64,000 bases of DNA, from positions 310,001-374,000 of the forward strand of contig JAHBTW010000001.1 of the NCBI GenBank assembly GCA_019638385.1, written 5' to 3'. A model generated the notes under the pieces. The model saw only the letters and a program-made list of their open reading frames with translations. It ran no database searches and was not told where the DNA came from. The number at the start of each line of letters is the position of its first letter. Within the stretch, counting starts at the first letter, position 1. Below, one piece after another: positions 17,325 through 26,227 of this stretch. The translations under genes and the position numbers were made by a program. The DNA comes from Saprospiraceae bacterium (GTDB lineage Bacteria; Bacteroidota; Bacteroidia; Chitinophagales; Saprospiraceae).

Positions 17325-17903
17325 ATGAGACATGGATTACTCACTGTTTTTTCATTTGGATTGTTGTGTGTTTCCCTAACCGCACAGGTGCCGGATACGA
17401 CCTTTGGGCTACCTTAATTCCTATAATGGGTTTAACTATATTCCGGGGATGACCGGTTCGAACTTCAATAACCGAAGCAATCGGTGCTATGCCGCCCTGC
17501 ACCTGCCGGACGGAAAAATCATGCTGGCCGGGCACACAAGCGGCAGCGACGGCACAGACCTGGCGCTGGTGCGGCTACTGCCCAACGGGCACTATGACGA
17601 AAGCGCCGGGCCGGGCGGGCGCATGAGGATAAACCTCGGCAACCATGCAGACATTTGTCTGGCGGCCGTTCTCGACGGTGAGGGCAGAATTGTTGTAGCC
17701 GGCTGCGCCCGGCAACAGGGGCCACTTGGATATACCGGGCTGGTAGCGCGCACCGACATCAACGGCCAGGTGGATACTCAGTTCGGCAATAACGGCCATG
17801 TTATTAGTCATTGGATGTAATCCATCTGCCTCCGGGGATGTATGTGCTGGAAATCTACGGAAGCAGTTTTAGAAATGTGGAAAAAGTGATTATCCAACGA
17901 TGA
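17325..17903 (+). pseudogene. Decayed delta-60-repeat T9SS protein
   Basis: Three pieces in two frames make one shortened secreted protein. ATG 17325 opens a signal peptide (MRHGLLTVFSFGLLCVSLTAQVPDTTFG) that stops soon after. From about 17404 another frame reads a delta-60 beta-propeller-like repeat region (LPDGKIMLAGHTSG, DLALVRLLPNG, RIVVAGCARQQG, YTGLVARTDINGQVDTQFG) to a stop at 17818-17820. From 17817 the first frame resumes with PPGMYVLEIYG and a T9SS tail ending VEKVIIQR (stop 17901-17903). The shift near 17404 and the loss of most propeller repeats (under 200 residues against several hundred normally) indicate an inactivated, internally deleted gene. Confidence 0.7.
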
Positions 17904-18001
17904 TAGTGGATATGAAGGACCAGCCCGCCGCATTTTTGTGTTGCGTATCTAAATTCAATTCATAACTTCGCCGGGCATTGTAACATCCTTAATATCCTTG
18001 T

Positions 18002-19708
18002 ATGATTACTATTGACTACATCGTATTTGCCATGTACGGCGTGCTGATTGTGAGCCTGGGTCTGTACATGTCCAGAACCAAAAAAGGCACAGAAAAAACG
18101 GCTGAAGATTACTTCCTGGCCAGTAAGTCGCTCCCCTGGTGGGCCGTCGGCACCTCCCTGATTGCCGCCAACATCTCGGCAGAACAGATGATCGGCATGT
18201 CGGGGCAGGGGTTCGGGATGGGATTGGCCATTGCCTCGTATGAGTTTATGGCGGCGGTGGCGCTGTTGGTGGTGGCCAAATACTTTCTGCCCATATTCCT
18301 GAAAAAGGGCCTTTACACCATTCCGCAGTTTGTGGAACAGCGATTCAGCAAAGACCTCAAGACCATTCTGGCCATTTTTTGGATAGCGCTCTTCACCTTT
18401 GTCAACCTGGCAACCGTCCTGTTGCTCGGCGCGCTGGCGATGGATACCATCATCGGCACGGGCGACGGCAGTTTGTTGCTCATCAGCATGATCGGTTTGG
18501 CGGTGGTGGCTATTGCCTACTCGGTTTATGGCGGTTTGTCGGCAGTAGCCTGGACGGATGTTCTGCAGGTCGGCTTGTTGATTTTGGGCGGTTTGATTAC
18601 CACTTACTTAGCCTTGCAGCACGTTACCCCCGACGGAAGCGCCGTTACCGGGATGAAACACGTGTTAGAAACGGCATCCGATAAGTTTCACATGATTTTG
18701 CCCAAAGGGCACCCTTCTTACGGCGACTTGCCGGGCATCGCCGTACTGATCGGCGGTATGTGGGTGGCCAACCTCTACTATTGGGGTTTCAACCAATACA
18801 TCATACAGCGAGCATTGGCGGCCAAGAGCTTGCGCGAAGCCCAGCGGGGCTTGGTTTTTGCAGGTTTCCTCAAACTCCTCATTCCACTCATCGTGGTGGT
18901 GCCCGGCATAGTAGCCTGGGTGATGTACTCCCAGCCGGAAGGCACGGCCATGATTGCAGGCATTCGGGAAAGCCTGACGGTGACGCGTCCGTATGAACCC
19001 AATGACAATGCCTTCCCCTGGCTGATACGGTCTTTTGTACCGGCGGGCTTGCGCGGGTTGGTGGTGGCAGCCTTGGCGGCGGCCATTGTATCGTCGCTGG
19101 CATCCATGATGAACTCCATTTCCACCATCTTCACGATGGATATTTACAAGGAGTATTTCAACAAAAAATCTACGGAACGCAGCTCGGTCAATGTCGGTCG
19201 CATCACGGCGCTGGTAGCCATTGTCATCGGTATCATCATGGCCGTTGCCTTGCAGAATTCCAAAGGCATATTCAACGTCATTCAGGAATACACCGGCCTG
19301 GTGAGTCCCGGCATTCTGGCCATATTTATGCTGGGCTTGTTTTGGAAAAAAGCCACCAATAAATCGGCGCTCTGGGCCGCAGTTTTATCCATCTTGTTTG
19401 CCTTTACCTTTAAGGTGGGCAAAATCATGGGCGTTCTTACCAAAGAGGGCGCCATAGTGGACGGCGCCTCCGGTTTGGAAAAATTCTTTGGAGGCTTGAG
19501 CCAAATTCCCTGGATGCACCAAATGGGGCTTACCTTTATCTTTACCTGCATTGTCATTGCGGTGGTGAGTTACGCCGGCGGTACCGGTAAGGACGACCCT
19601 AAAGGTATTGAGTTGGAGGAAGGCGTTTTCAAAACAGATTCCAGATACAACATCGGCGCTTTTGCCATTCTGTTGATTCTGGCGTTTATATATGCCATCT
19701 TCTGGTAG
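18002..19708 (+). CDS. Na+/solute symporter (SSS/SLC5 family, SGLT-like)
   Basis: 568 residues with about 14 membrane helices. Signature near the N-terminus: TAEDYFLASKSLPWWAVGTSLIAANISAEQMIGMSGQGFG, as in vSGLT-type sodium/sugar symporters. The helices GLVVAALAAAIVSSLASMMNS carry the Na+-site Ser residues typical of the LeuT fold. It would import a small solute driven by sodium; SGLT-like sequence suggests a sugar or cyclitol, but substrate cannot be assigned. The stop is 2 bp before egtB, so the two are almost certainly co-transcribed. Confidence 0.88.
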   Translation: MITIDYIVFAMYGVLIVSLGLYMSRTKKGTEKTAEDYFLASKSLPWWAVGTSLIAANISAEQMIGMSGQGFGMGLAIASYEFMAAVALLVVAKYFLPIFLKKGLYTIPQFVEQRFSKDLKTILAIFWIALFTFVNLATVLLLGALAMDTIIGTGDGSLLLISMIGLAVVAIAYSVYGGLSAVAWTDVLQVGLLILGGLITTYLALQHVTPDGSAVTGMKHVLETASDKFHMILPKGHPSYGDLPGIAVLIGGMWVANLYYWGFNQYIIQRALAAKSLREAQRGLVFAGFLKLLIPLIVVVPGIVAWVMYSQPEGTAMIAGIRESLTVTRPYEPNDNAFPWLIRSFVPAGLRGLVVAALAAAIVSSLASMMNSISTIFTMDIYKEYFNKKSTERSSVNVGRITALVAIVIGIIMAVALQNSKGIFNVIQEYTGLVSPGILAIFMLGLFWKKATNKSALWAAVLSILFAFTFKVGKIMGVLTKEGAIVDGASGLEKFFGGLSQIPWMHQMGLTFIFTCIVIAVVSYAGGTGKDDPKGIELEEGVFKTDSRYNIGAFAILLILAFIYAIFW

Positions 19709-19710
19709 GA

Positions 19711-20910
19711 ATGACCATAAACAAAGTAACTGCCGACACGGATACTGGCGCCATGCTGCAACAACGCTTTCGCGAAACGCGCCGGCGCACGGAGTGGTTG
19801 TGCCGCCATTTGGAAACCGAAGACTTTGTGGTACAACCTGTCGTGGACGTAAGCCCGCCCAAGTGGCACCTGGGGCATACGACCTGGTTTTTTGAAACCT
19901 TTGTTTTGATGTCGCATCAGCCGGGATACCGGTTATTTCACGAGGATTTCAGCTTTGTTTTCAACAGCTATTACGAACATGCCGGCAAGCGCGTGTTGCG
20001 CACCGACCGCGGCAACCTCAGCCGGCCCACCGTGGCCGAGGTGTTTCGTTACCGCGCTTATGTAGATGAGGGCATGGAGCAGTTGTTGAGCGGCCAATCC
20101 CTCCCGACGGAGGTCGCCACGCTTATAGAATTGGGGATTCATCACGAGGAGCAGCACCAGGAACTATTGGCAGCCGATATCAAATACATCCTCGGCAACA
20201 ACCCCTTGTTTCCGGCCATAGCGGTGTTGTCTCAATCGGTTGAAGCTAAAGAAGAAAAGCCGGACGGCCCGGAGTGGATCAGCGTGCCCGAAGGGGTGTA
20301 TGAAATCGGGTTTGCCGGCAACGGCTTTTGTTTTGACAATGAACTGAACCGGCACAAGGTATATCTCGGCGCATACCAGTTGTGCAATGCCTTGGTGACC
20401 AACGGCGAATTTTTGGAATTCATAGCCGCCGACGGCTACGGCCACTTTGCGCATTGGCTGTCTGACGGTTGGGGATGGGTCAAAGCAAACAATATTCAGG
20501 CGCCTGCATACTGGCACAAGGTAGAGGGGCAATGGCATTATTACACCTTCAACGGTTTGGAGTCGGTAGCGCCGGATGCGCCCCTGTGTCATATCAGTTT
20601 TTACGAAGCCGATGCTTTTGCACGATGGCGCGGCCGGCGCCTGCCCACCGAAGCGGAATGGGAAGCGGCCGCCGGGAAATTCAATTGGGGCCGCCGATGG
20701 GAATGGACCAACTCGGCCTACCTGCCGTATCCTGGATTTGCCGCTGCGCCGGGAGCAGTAGGGGAGTACAATGGCAAATTTATGATCAACCAAATGGTGC
20801 TGCGCGGCGCGTCCGATGCTACTCCGCCCGGACACTCGCGCCCCAGCTACCGCAATTTTTATCCGCCCTGGATGCGGCTGGCCTTTGCGGGAGTGCGGCT
20901 GGCCGAGTGA
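19711..20910 (+). CDS. egtB: Ergothioneine biosynthesis sulfoxide synthase EgtB
   Basis: 399 residues. N-terminal DinB_2-like helical domain supplies the iron ligands: HLGHTTWFFE (about residue 52) and HHEEQHQELL (about 138-147). C-terminal FGE-sulfatase/C-type lectin-like domain ends with GEYNGKF, LRGASDATPPGHSRPSYRNF and FAGVRLAE, as in EgtB. It joins hercynine to a sulfur donor using O2 in a non-haem iron reaction. EgtA/EgtC homologues are not seen here, so the donor may be cysteine rather than gamma-glutamylcysteine (inference). Partner methyltransferase EgtD is 1.1 kb downstream. Confidence 0.93.
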   Translation: MTINKVTADTDTGAMLQQRFRETRRRTEWLCRHLETEDFVVQPVVDVSPPKWHLGHTTWFFETFVLMSHQPGYRLFHEDFSFVFNSYYEHAGKRVLRTDRGNLSRPTVAEVFRYRAYVDEGMEQLLSGQSLPTEVATLIELGIHHEEQHQELLAADIKYILGNNPLFPAIAVLSQSVEAKEEKPDGPEWISVPEGVYEIGFAGNGFCFDNELNRHKVYLGAYQLCNALVTNGEFLEFIAADGYGHFAHWLSDGWGWVKANNIQAPAYWHKVEGQWHYYTFNGLESVAPDAPLCHISFYEADAFARWRGRRLPTEAEWEAAAGKFNWGRRWEWTNSAYLPYPGFAAAPGAVGEYNGKFMINQMVLRGASDATPPGHSRPSYRNFYPPWMRLAFAGVRLAE

Positions 20911-21060
20911 GGCTGGTAAGAGGCAAGTTGGCAAAAGACAAGGGGCAAATTGGCAAACGGGAGCAAGGCAACTTTGCTCAGAACAACCAAAAAACCATGC
21001 TTCGACTTACTTCGACAGACGCTTCGGCGTCGCTCAGTACAAGTTGCTCAGCATAAACCA
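20911..21060. repeat. GGCAAATTGGCAAA-family repeat plus CTTCGAC motifs after egtB
   Basis: 20920-20970 has AGGCAAGTTGGCAAAAGACA and GGGGCAAATTGGCAAAC units; 21000-21045 has CTTCGACTTACTTCGACAGACGC and related CTCAG motifs. Similar GGCAAATTGGCAAA units occur at 27910 and 42131. No coding content. Confidence 0.6.
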
Positions 21061-21068
21061 CAACAACC

Positions 21069-21992
21069 ATGATCGTTTACGAACCCAACAAGAATTTTTT
21101 TCGCGACATCGGGCACCTGACCCGGAGCTGGACCATGCAAAAGGTGATTCGCAGCGCATTCGCGATAGGACTGTATTGTTTATTGATCTGCGTACTGGCG
21201 GATGTGTTCCGCGTTATGTTCAACCTACCCTCCAATCTGTTTTCGCTCCTGGGCATCGTGCTGAGCATCCTGCTGGTGTTTCGCACCAACACCGCCTACG
21301 ACCGTTGGTGGGAAGGTCGAAAACAGTGGGGCGCATTGGTCAATGACTGCCGCAATCTGGCCGTGACGGCGCAGGCTACCTTCCCGGCAGACGACAAAAA
21401 GAGCCGCAAAGAAGTAGCGGCGCTCATCTCCAATTTTTGTATTGCGCTCAAAGAACATTTGCGGCAGGGCGTCAAAAAAGAGGAGCTGATACTGTTGTCG
21501 GACGAGGAGCGCGCTGCGCTGGAATTTCGCAACCACATACCCGCCTATTTCTCACAGCGCCTGCACGAAAAAGTACAAACCATGTACCGTAGCGGCGCCA
21601 TTGATTACGCCGATGTGCGCAATTTCAAACCCCACCTGCAAGCCCTGCTCGACATCGCCGGGGCCTGCGAGCGCATCCGCAAAACGCCCATTCCCTTCTC
21701 GTATGCCGTATATGTGAAAATACTCGTGGGCGCGTATGTGCTCATGTTGCCCTTCGGTATGATTCACGAACTGGGCTATTGGAGCATCCCCGTGGTCATG
21801 TTTTTGGGCTACACCTTCATCGGCATTCTGATGATGGCCGAGGAAATTGAAGACCCTTTCGGGTTGGACTGCAACGACTTGCCTACCGGCGATATAGCCC
21901 ATACCATCAAGGGCAATGTGTTTGAAATTTTGGAAGTGACGCACAAACAGGCGGAGGAAGAGAAAACCATTTTGTACGAAAAGCTATTCTAA
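21069..21992 (+). CDS. Bestrophin-like channel (bestrophin/UPF0187 family)
   Basis: 307 residues. The N-terminal SWTMQKVIRSAF and FRTNTAYDRWWEGRKQWGALVNDCRN match bacterial bestrophin-family proteins, with four membrane helices (about 28-48, 55-72, 215-235, 240-258) and a C-terminal EEIEDPFGLDCNDLP motif typical of the family. Members form pentameric ion channels in the inner membrane. It is embedded between egtB and egtD, although no link to ergothioneine is known; the arrangement may be incidental. Confidence 0.9.
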   Translation: MIVYEPNKNFFRDIGHLTRSWTMQKVIRSAFAIGLYCLLICVLADVFRVMFNLPSNLFSLLGIVLSILLVFRTNTAYDRWWEGRKQWGALVNDCRNLAVTAQATFPADDKKSRKEVAALISNFCIALKEHLRQGVKKEELILLSDEERAALEFRNHIPAYFSQRLHEKVQTMYRSGAIDYADVRNFKPHLQALLDIAGACERIRKTPIPFSYAVYVKILVGAYVLMLPFGMIHELGYWSIPVVMFLGYTFIGILMMAEEIEDPFGLDCNDLPTGDIAHTIKGNVFEILEVTHKQAEEEKTILYEKLF

Positions 21993-22021
21993 AGAAAATT
22001 TGAACAAAAGATCATCGGACA

Positions 22022-22960
22022 TTGAACACCTTTGCACAAGACATTCTGGAGGGCTTGCGCCGAAACCCCAAACGGCTGCCTTCCAAGTATTTTTATGATG
22101 AAACCGGCGACCGGCTTTTTCAGCAAATTATGCACCTGCCGGAATACTATCTCACCCGCTGCGAAACGGAAATTCTGGAAACGCATAAAGACGCGCTGCT
22201 GCAAAGTATGCAGGGCAATGCCTTTGACCTTATAGAACTGGGCGCCGGCGACGGCTTGAAAACCAAGATTTTATTGCAGCACTTTTGGGCGCAGGGCGCC
22301 GATTTCCGATATGCGCCGGCAGACATCTCGCCGCATGTGCTCCAACTGCTCGAAACCGGCGTGCGCGCCCTCCTGCCTGACTTGGAAATCATTTCCCGTC
22401 AGGGTGATTATTTTGTAAACCCGGCCGCCGTTTTGCCTCCGGGTGAGCGCCGCAAATTGGTACTTTTTCTCGGCTCCAACATCGGCAATTACACACAGCC
22501 CGGCGCGAGCGAACTCCTGCGGCGCATTGCGGCACAACTGCGCCCCGGCGATCTCCTGCTCATCGGGTTCGATTTGAAAAAAAAGCCCTCCGTTGTGCTG
22601 GCAGCCTACAATGACGCAGCCGGCGTCACCCGCGATTTCAACCTCAACCTGCTCCGGCGCATCAATCGCGAGTTGGGTGGCAATTTCGACCTCAATGCCT
22701 TTGAACATTGGCCGACCTACAATCCGCAAACCGGCGATTGCAAAAGCTACCTGCTGAGCCGAGGCGCTCAAACCGTTGAATTGAAGGCCATTGGCGAAGC
22801 AATCCATTTCAATGAATGGGACGCCGTTCAAACCGAGCTGTCGCGAAAATACGACCTAAATGATATAGAAAATGTAGCTACAGAGGCCGGATTTCGCATA
22901 CGCGAACACTACCTTGACGCCCGGCGCTACTTTGCCGATTCTTTGTGGGAAAGGCTGTAA
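22022..22960 (+). CDS. egtD: L-histidine N-alpha-methyltransferase EgtD
   Basis: 312 residues from a TTG at 22022. The in-frame stop at 22001-22003 leaves no ATG before the conserved N-terminus (SKYFYDETGDRLFQQIM, LPEYYLTRCETEIL), so TTG is the start. SAM-binding motif LIELGAGDGLKTKILL and LFLGSNIGNY follow. The family trimethylates histidine to hercynine, the substrate of EgtB. It ends with the EgtD-type C-terminus (ENVATEAGFRIREHYLD...YFADSLWERL). It lies 29 bp after the bestrophin gene and 26 bp before the sensor kinase. Confidence 0.93.
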   Translation: MNTFAQDILEGLRRNPKRLPSKYFYDETGDRLFQQIMHLPEYYLTRCETEILETHKDALLQSMQGNAFDLIELGAGDGLKTKILLQHFWAQGADFRYAPADISPHVLQLLETGVRALLPDLEIISRQGDYFVNPAAVLPPGERRKLVLFLGSNIGNYTQPGASELLRRIAAQLRPGDLLLIGFDLKKKPSVVLAAYNDAAGVTRDFNLNLLRRINRELGGNFDLNAFEHWPTYNPQTGDCKSYLLSRGAQTVELKAIGEAIHFNEWDAVQTELSRKYDLNDIENVATEAGFRIREHYLDARRYFADSLWERL

Positions 22961-22986
22961 AACTTTCCGTACGATGAGGGGTTTTT

Positions 22987-24402
22987 ATGCGTATTCATCC
23001 CAAACCCATAAAGCTTATGGATACGCTGAGCGCTTTGCAGAATAACCCTGTTTTCACCAACGTACCCGTTGAACAATTGGAGTGGCTGATTTCAGAGGGC
23101 GAAGTCGTCAATCTGCAAGAAGGCGATATGCTTTTTCAATCGGGCGCCCCGATACAATACTTCTTTGTGATTTTGGAAGGCCGGTTTCAGGTCTATTCCA
23201 TACAGGCCGGGCAGCGACGCGATGCCTTCGTGTTTGAACCCGGCGACATCACGGGCGCATTGCCTTACTCGCGGGGAAAAGTATCCGGCGGTACCGCCGT
23301 AGCCATTGAGCCATGCCGCGTTTTCCGGATGAGCAAAGAATTGCTGAAAACCATGACCTGCGATCACTTTGAACTGACGGAAGTATTGGTACACCAAATG
23401 ACCGACCGGGTACGGGAACTTGGCAAAATACAACAGATCAATGAGAAGATGATGTCGCTGGGCAAGCTCTCTGCGGGTCTTGCGCATGAACTCAACAACC
23501 CCGCTGCTGCCATTGTGCGCAGTTCGGCGGCGCTCAAGGCACACCTCTCGCACACCCCGGATAAATTCAAAAAAGTAATGTCCATTGAAGCCATTGACCG
23601 ACAGGTGGATGTGGTCAACCAGTTTGTTTTTGATAAAATAAGCGCACCTCCTGCAAAAGAGCTTTCCCTCATGGAGCGCTCCCGGCAGGAAGACGATGTG
23701 GCGGACTGGCTGGAGGATCACAACGTGAGCAATGCTTACGACATCGCCTCGGTGTTCGTGGATTTCAATGTGCAAATTTTTGATCTGGATGCTTTGGAAT
23801 CGGAGTTAGGCCCCGACCATTTGGACCCCATCCTCAACTGGGTGTGCAACAACTTCATGACCGAAAAAATCGTAACCGAAATAGAGGAGGCATCCAAACG
23901 AATCGGCCATATCGTGGACTCTATAAAGTCATACACCCACATGGACCGCGCCACCTCGAAGGCCAGAGTGCATATCCGGGAAGGCATCGTCAATACGCTT
24001 ACCCTTCTCAACCACAAACTGAAAGAAAAGCAGATCAAGGTGGTCAAAGAATTTCCCGACGATCTGCCGGAAATTGAGGTATTTGTAGGCGAACTCAATC
24101 AGGTGTGGACCAACATAATAGACAACGCCATTGACGCTATGGAACCCGGCGGCGCCCTGCAAATTGTATGCGCTGCAGACAAACGTTGGCTCAAAACCAG
24201 CATCATTGACAGCGGAAAGGGAATCCCTTCGGAGATATTGGATTCTATTTTTGATCCATTTTTCACCACCAAAGAAGTGGGTAAAGGCACCGGCTTAGGA
24301 TTGGACATTGTGCGCAAAATTATAGACCAGCACAAAGGCGAAGTGAAGGTGCAATCGCAACCCGGCAAAACCGAATTCATTATATGTTTACCCATCAACT
24401 GA
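22987..24402 (+). CDS. Histidine kinase with cyclic-nucleotide-binding-like sensor domain
   Basis: 471 residues, soluble. Residues about 18-140 form a cNMP-binding (Crp-like) fold (LQEGDMLFQSGAPIQYFFVILEGRFQVY). A dimerisation region carries the H-box KLSAGLAHELNNPAAAI (His167), and the HATPase has NIIDNAIDAM, DSGKGIP and KGTGLGLDIVRKI. The start codon could be 22987 or the ATG at 23017 (MDTLSAL). It phosphorylates a response regulator, presumably the REC-flavoprotein encoded 4 bp downstream. Whether it binds cAMP/c-di-GMP is not shown; the canonical phosphate-binding arginine was not verified. Confidence 0.9.
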   Translation: MRIHPKPIKLMDTLSALQNNPVFTNVPVEQLEWLISEGEVVNLQEGDMLFQSGAPIQYFFVILEGRFQVYSIQAGQRRDAFVFEPGDITGALPYSRGKVSGGTAVAIEPCRVFRMSKELLKTMTCDHFELTEVLVHQMTDRVRELGKIQQINEKMMSLGKLSAGLAHELNNPAAAIVRSSAALKAHLSHTPDKFKKVMSIEAIDRQVDVVNQFVFDKISAPPAKELSLMERSRQEDDVADWLEDHNVSNAYDIASVFVDFNVQIFDLDALESELGPDHLDPILNWVCNNFMTEKIVTEIEEASKRIGHIVDSIKSYTHMDRATSKARVHIREGIVNTLTLLNHKLKEKQIKVVKEFPDDLPEIEVFVGELNQVWTNIIDNAIDAMEPGGALQIVCAADKRWLKTSIIDSGKGIPSEILDSIFDPFFTTKEVGKGTGLGLDIVRKIIDQHKGEVKVQSQPGKTEFIICLPIN

Positions 24403-24406
24403 GACG

Positions 24407-26068
24407 ATGAAACAACCCATTATACTATCCGTGGACGACGACACGCAAGTGCTTCGGGCGCTCCAACGCGATCTGCGCGCCAAATACCGGCAGGAATACA
24501 AGGTGATGAGCACGACTTCGGCAGCGGACGCCTTGCAAACCCTCACCGAATTGAAAAAGCAAAACGAAGAGGTGGCGCTTTTTGTATCCGATCAGCGCAT
24601 GCCCGAAATGGAGGGCGTTGAATTTCTGGAACACGCTAAACGCATCTATCCCGAAGCCCGATCGGTATTGCTTACGGCCTATTCCGACATTGACGCTGCC
24701 GTGAAAGCCATCAACGATGTAGGGTTGAATTACTACCTCTCAAAGCCCTGGGACCCGCCGGAGGAAAAACTCTATCCCGTGCTGGACGATTTGCTGGAAG
24801 ACTGGCAAATGAATTACAAGCCTGATTTTAAAGGGCTGCGGCTGCTGGGATACCAGTTCTCCCCTCAATCGCACGAACTCAAAGACTTTCTGGCCGGCAA
24901 CCTATTCCCCTACCAATGGCTGGATGTGCGGGCGAATGAAAAAGCGCAGGAATTGATGCAGGTACATGACCTCAAAGAATCGGATTTTCCCGCCGTCATT
25001 TTTGAAGACGGCACGGTGATGACCCGGCCCGATAAAGCTGTGCTCGCCGAGAAGCTGGGTTTAAAACAAAGAGCCTCACAAGACATATACGATGTGGTGA
25101 TTGTGGGCGCCGGCCCTGCCGGGTTGGCGGCGGCGGTGTATGGCGGCTCGGAAGGGTTGCGCACCTTGCTCATCGAAAAACGCGCGCCCGGCGGGCAGGC
25201 AGGTACGAGTTCGCGCATCGAGAACTACCTGGGGTTTCCCTCCGGGCTGAGCGGGGCCGATCTGGCACGCCGCGCCGTAGCGCAAACCACCCGGTTCGGG
25301 GTGGAATTGTTGTCGCCGTTGGAAGTGTCCGGTGTAGAATTGAAAGACAACTACAAAATACTGCACCTGAGCGACGGCAATGAAATCGTTACCAAGAGCT
25401 TGGTTATCAGCACGGGAGTGGAGTATCGCAAATTGGACCAGGACGGCATGGACCGGCTCAGCGGAGCCGGGGTGTATTATGGAGCAGCCACCACCGAAGC
25501 GCTCAGTTGTACCGACAAGGAAGTATATGTGGTGGGCGGCGGCAACTCTGCCGGGCAAGGCGCCATGTATTTGTCGCGCTTTGCAGCGAACGTATATATT
25601 GTCATCCGGCGGCCCGACCTGAGCGCTACCATGTCGCAATACCTTATAGATCAAATAGCCGCCACACCCAACATTCACATCGTGCCGGAGTCGGAAATAG
25701 CGGCGGTTTCAGGAGCGGAACACTTGGAGCAACTGACGCTGGCACACTTCCGAAACGGCGAAACACGCAACGTTCCTGCCGACGCCCTCTTCGTATTCAT
25801 CGGCACCAAACCGCATACGGAGTGGATGAACATAGACCTGATCCGCAACGACAAAGGGTTTTTGGAAACCGGGCGCGACTTATTGCGTTACGATTCCTTC
25901 CGAAAAGCCTGGAAATTGGAGCGGGAGCCTTACCTGTTAGAAACCTGCGTGCCGGGCGTTTTCGCTGCCGGCGATGTGCGCGCCACCGCTATGAATCGAG
26001 TGGCTTCTGCCGTGGGCGAAGGAGCCATGACCATCAGTTTTGTACACAAATATCTGGCGGAAATGTAA
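24407..26068 (+). CDS. Response regulator fused to a thioredoxin-reductase-like flavoprotein without redox cysteines
   Basis: 553 residues in three parts. Receiver (1-125) with SVDDD, phospho-acceptor Asp62 in FVSDQRMPEMEG and SKPW. Middle domain (about 140-220) resembles a thioredoxin/glutaredoxin fold (LLGYQFSPQSHELKDFL...AVIFEDGTV), but the position of the CPYC motif reads SPQS. The C-terminal part (about 225-553) is a class II thioredoxin reductase fold with VVIVGAGPAGLAAAVYG, IENYLGFP, VVGGGNSAGQGAMYLS and FAAGDVRA; where CATC is expected the sequence is YYGAATTEA. It should bind FAD and NAD(P)H yet cannot do dithiol chemistry, so a sensing or other oxidoreductase role is likely. Co-transcribed with the cNMP-domain kinase. 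Confidence 0.88.
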   Translation: MKQPIILSVDDDTQVLRALQRDLRAKYRQEYKVMSTTSAADALQTLTELKKQNEEVALFVSDQRMPEMEGVEFLEHAKRIYPEARSVLLTAYSDIDAAVKAINDVGLNYYLSKPWDPPEEKLYPVLDDLLEDWQMNYKPDFKGLRLLGYQFSPQSHELKDFLAGNLFPYQWLDVRANEKAQELMQVHDLKESDFPAVIFEDGTVMTRPDKAVLAEKLGLKQRASQDIYDVVIVGAGPAGLAAAVYGGSEGLRTLLIEKRAPGGQAGTSSRIENYLGFPSGLSGADLARRAVAQTTRFGVELLSPLEVSGVELKDNYKILHLSDGNEIVTKSLVISTGVEYRKLDQDGMDRLSGAGVYYGAATTEALSCTDKEVYVVGGGNSAGQGAMYLSRFAANVYIVIRRPDLSATMSQYLIDQIAATPNIHIVPESEIAAVSGAEHLEQLTLAHFRNGETRNVPADALFVFIGTKPHTEWMNIDLIRNDKGFLETGRDLLRYDSFRKAWKLEREPYLLETCVPGVFAAGDVRATAMNRVASAVGEGAMTISFVHKYLAEM

Positions 26069-26081
26069 TGGAGGATATGTC

Positions 26082-26198
26082 TTGAATACGCCTTTGCACA
26101 AAGCAACTATAGAGTGCGCTGTAGTGGAAGGTTTCAAAATTCCGGTTCGTGCCATTTTCAATCCGGCGGTGCAAGTGGAAACTTTGGCCCAATTGTAA
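26082..26198 (+). CDS. Possible 38-residue protein after the REC-flavoprotein
   Basis: A TTG-initiated frame (MNTPLHKATIECAVVEGFKIPVRAIFNPAVQ...LAQL) starts 13 bp after the preceding stop. Amino-acid composition looks protein-like, but it has no recognisable family and could be the tail of a lost gene. It lies in a 159-bp convergent gap. Confidence 0.25.
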   Translation: MNTPLHKATIECAVVEGFKIPVRAIFNPAVQVETLAQL

Positions 26199-26227
26199 TA
26201 TTCCCCAACCGCGCCGGCCGTTTGACG

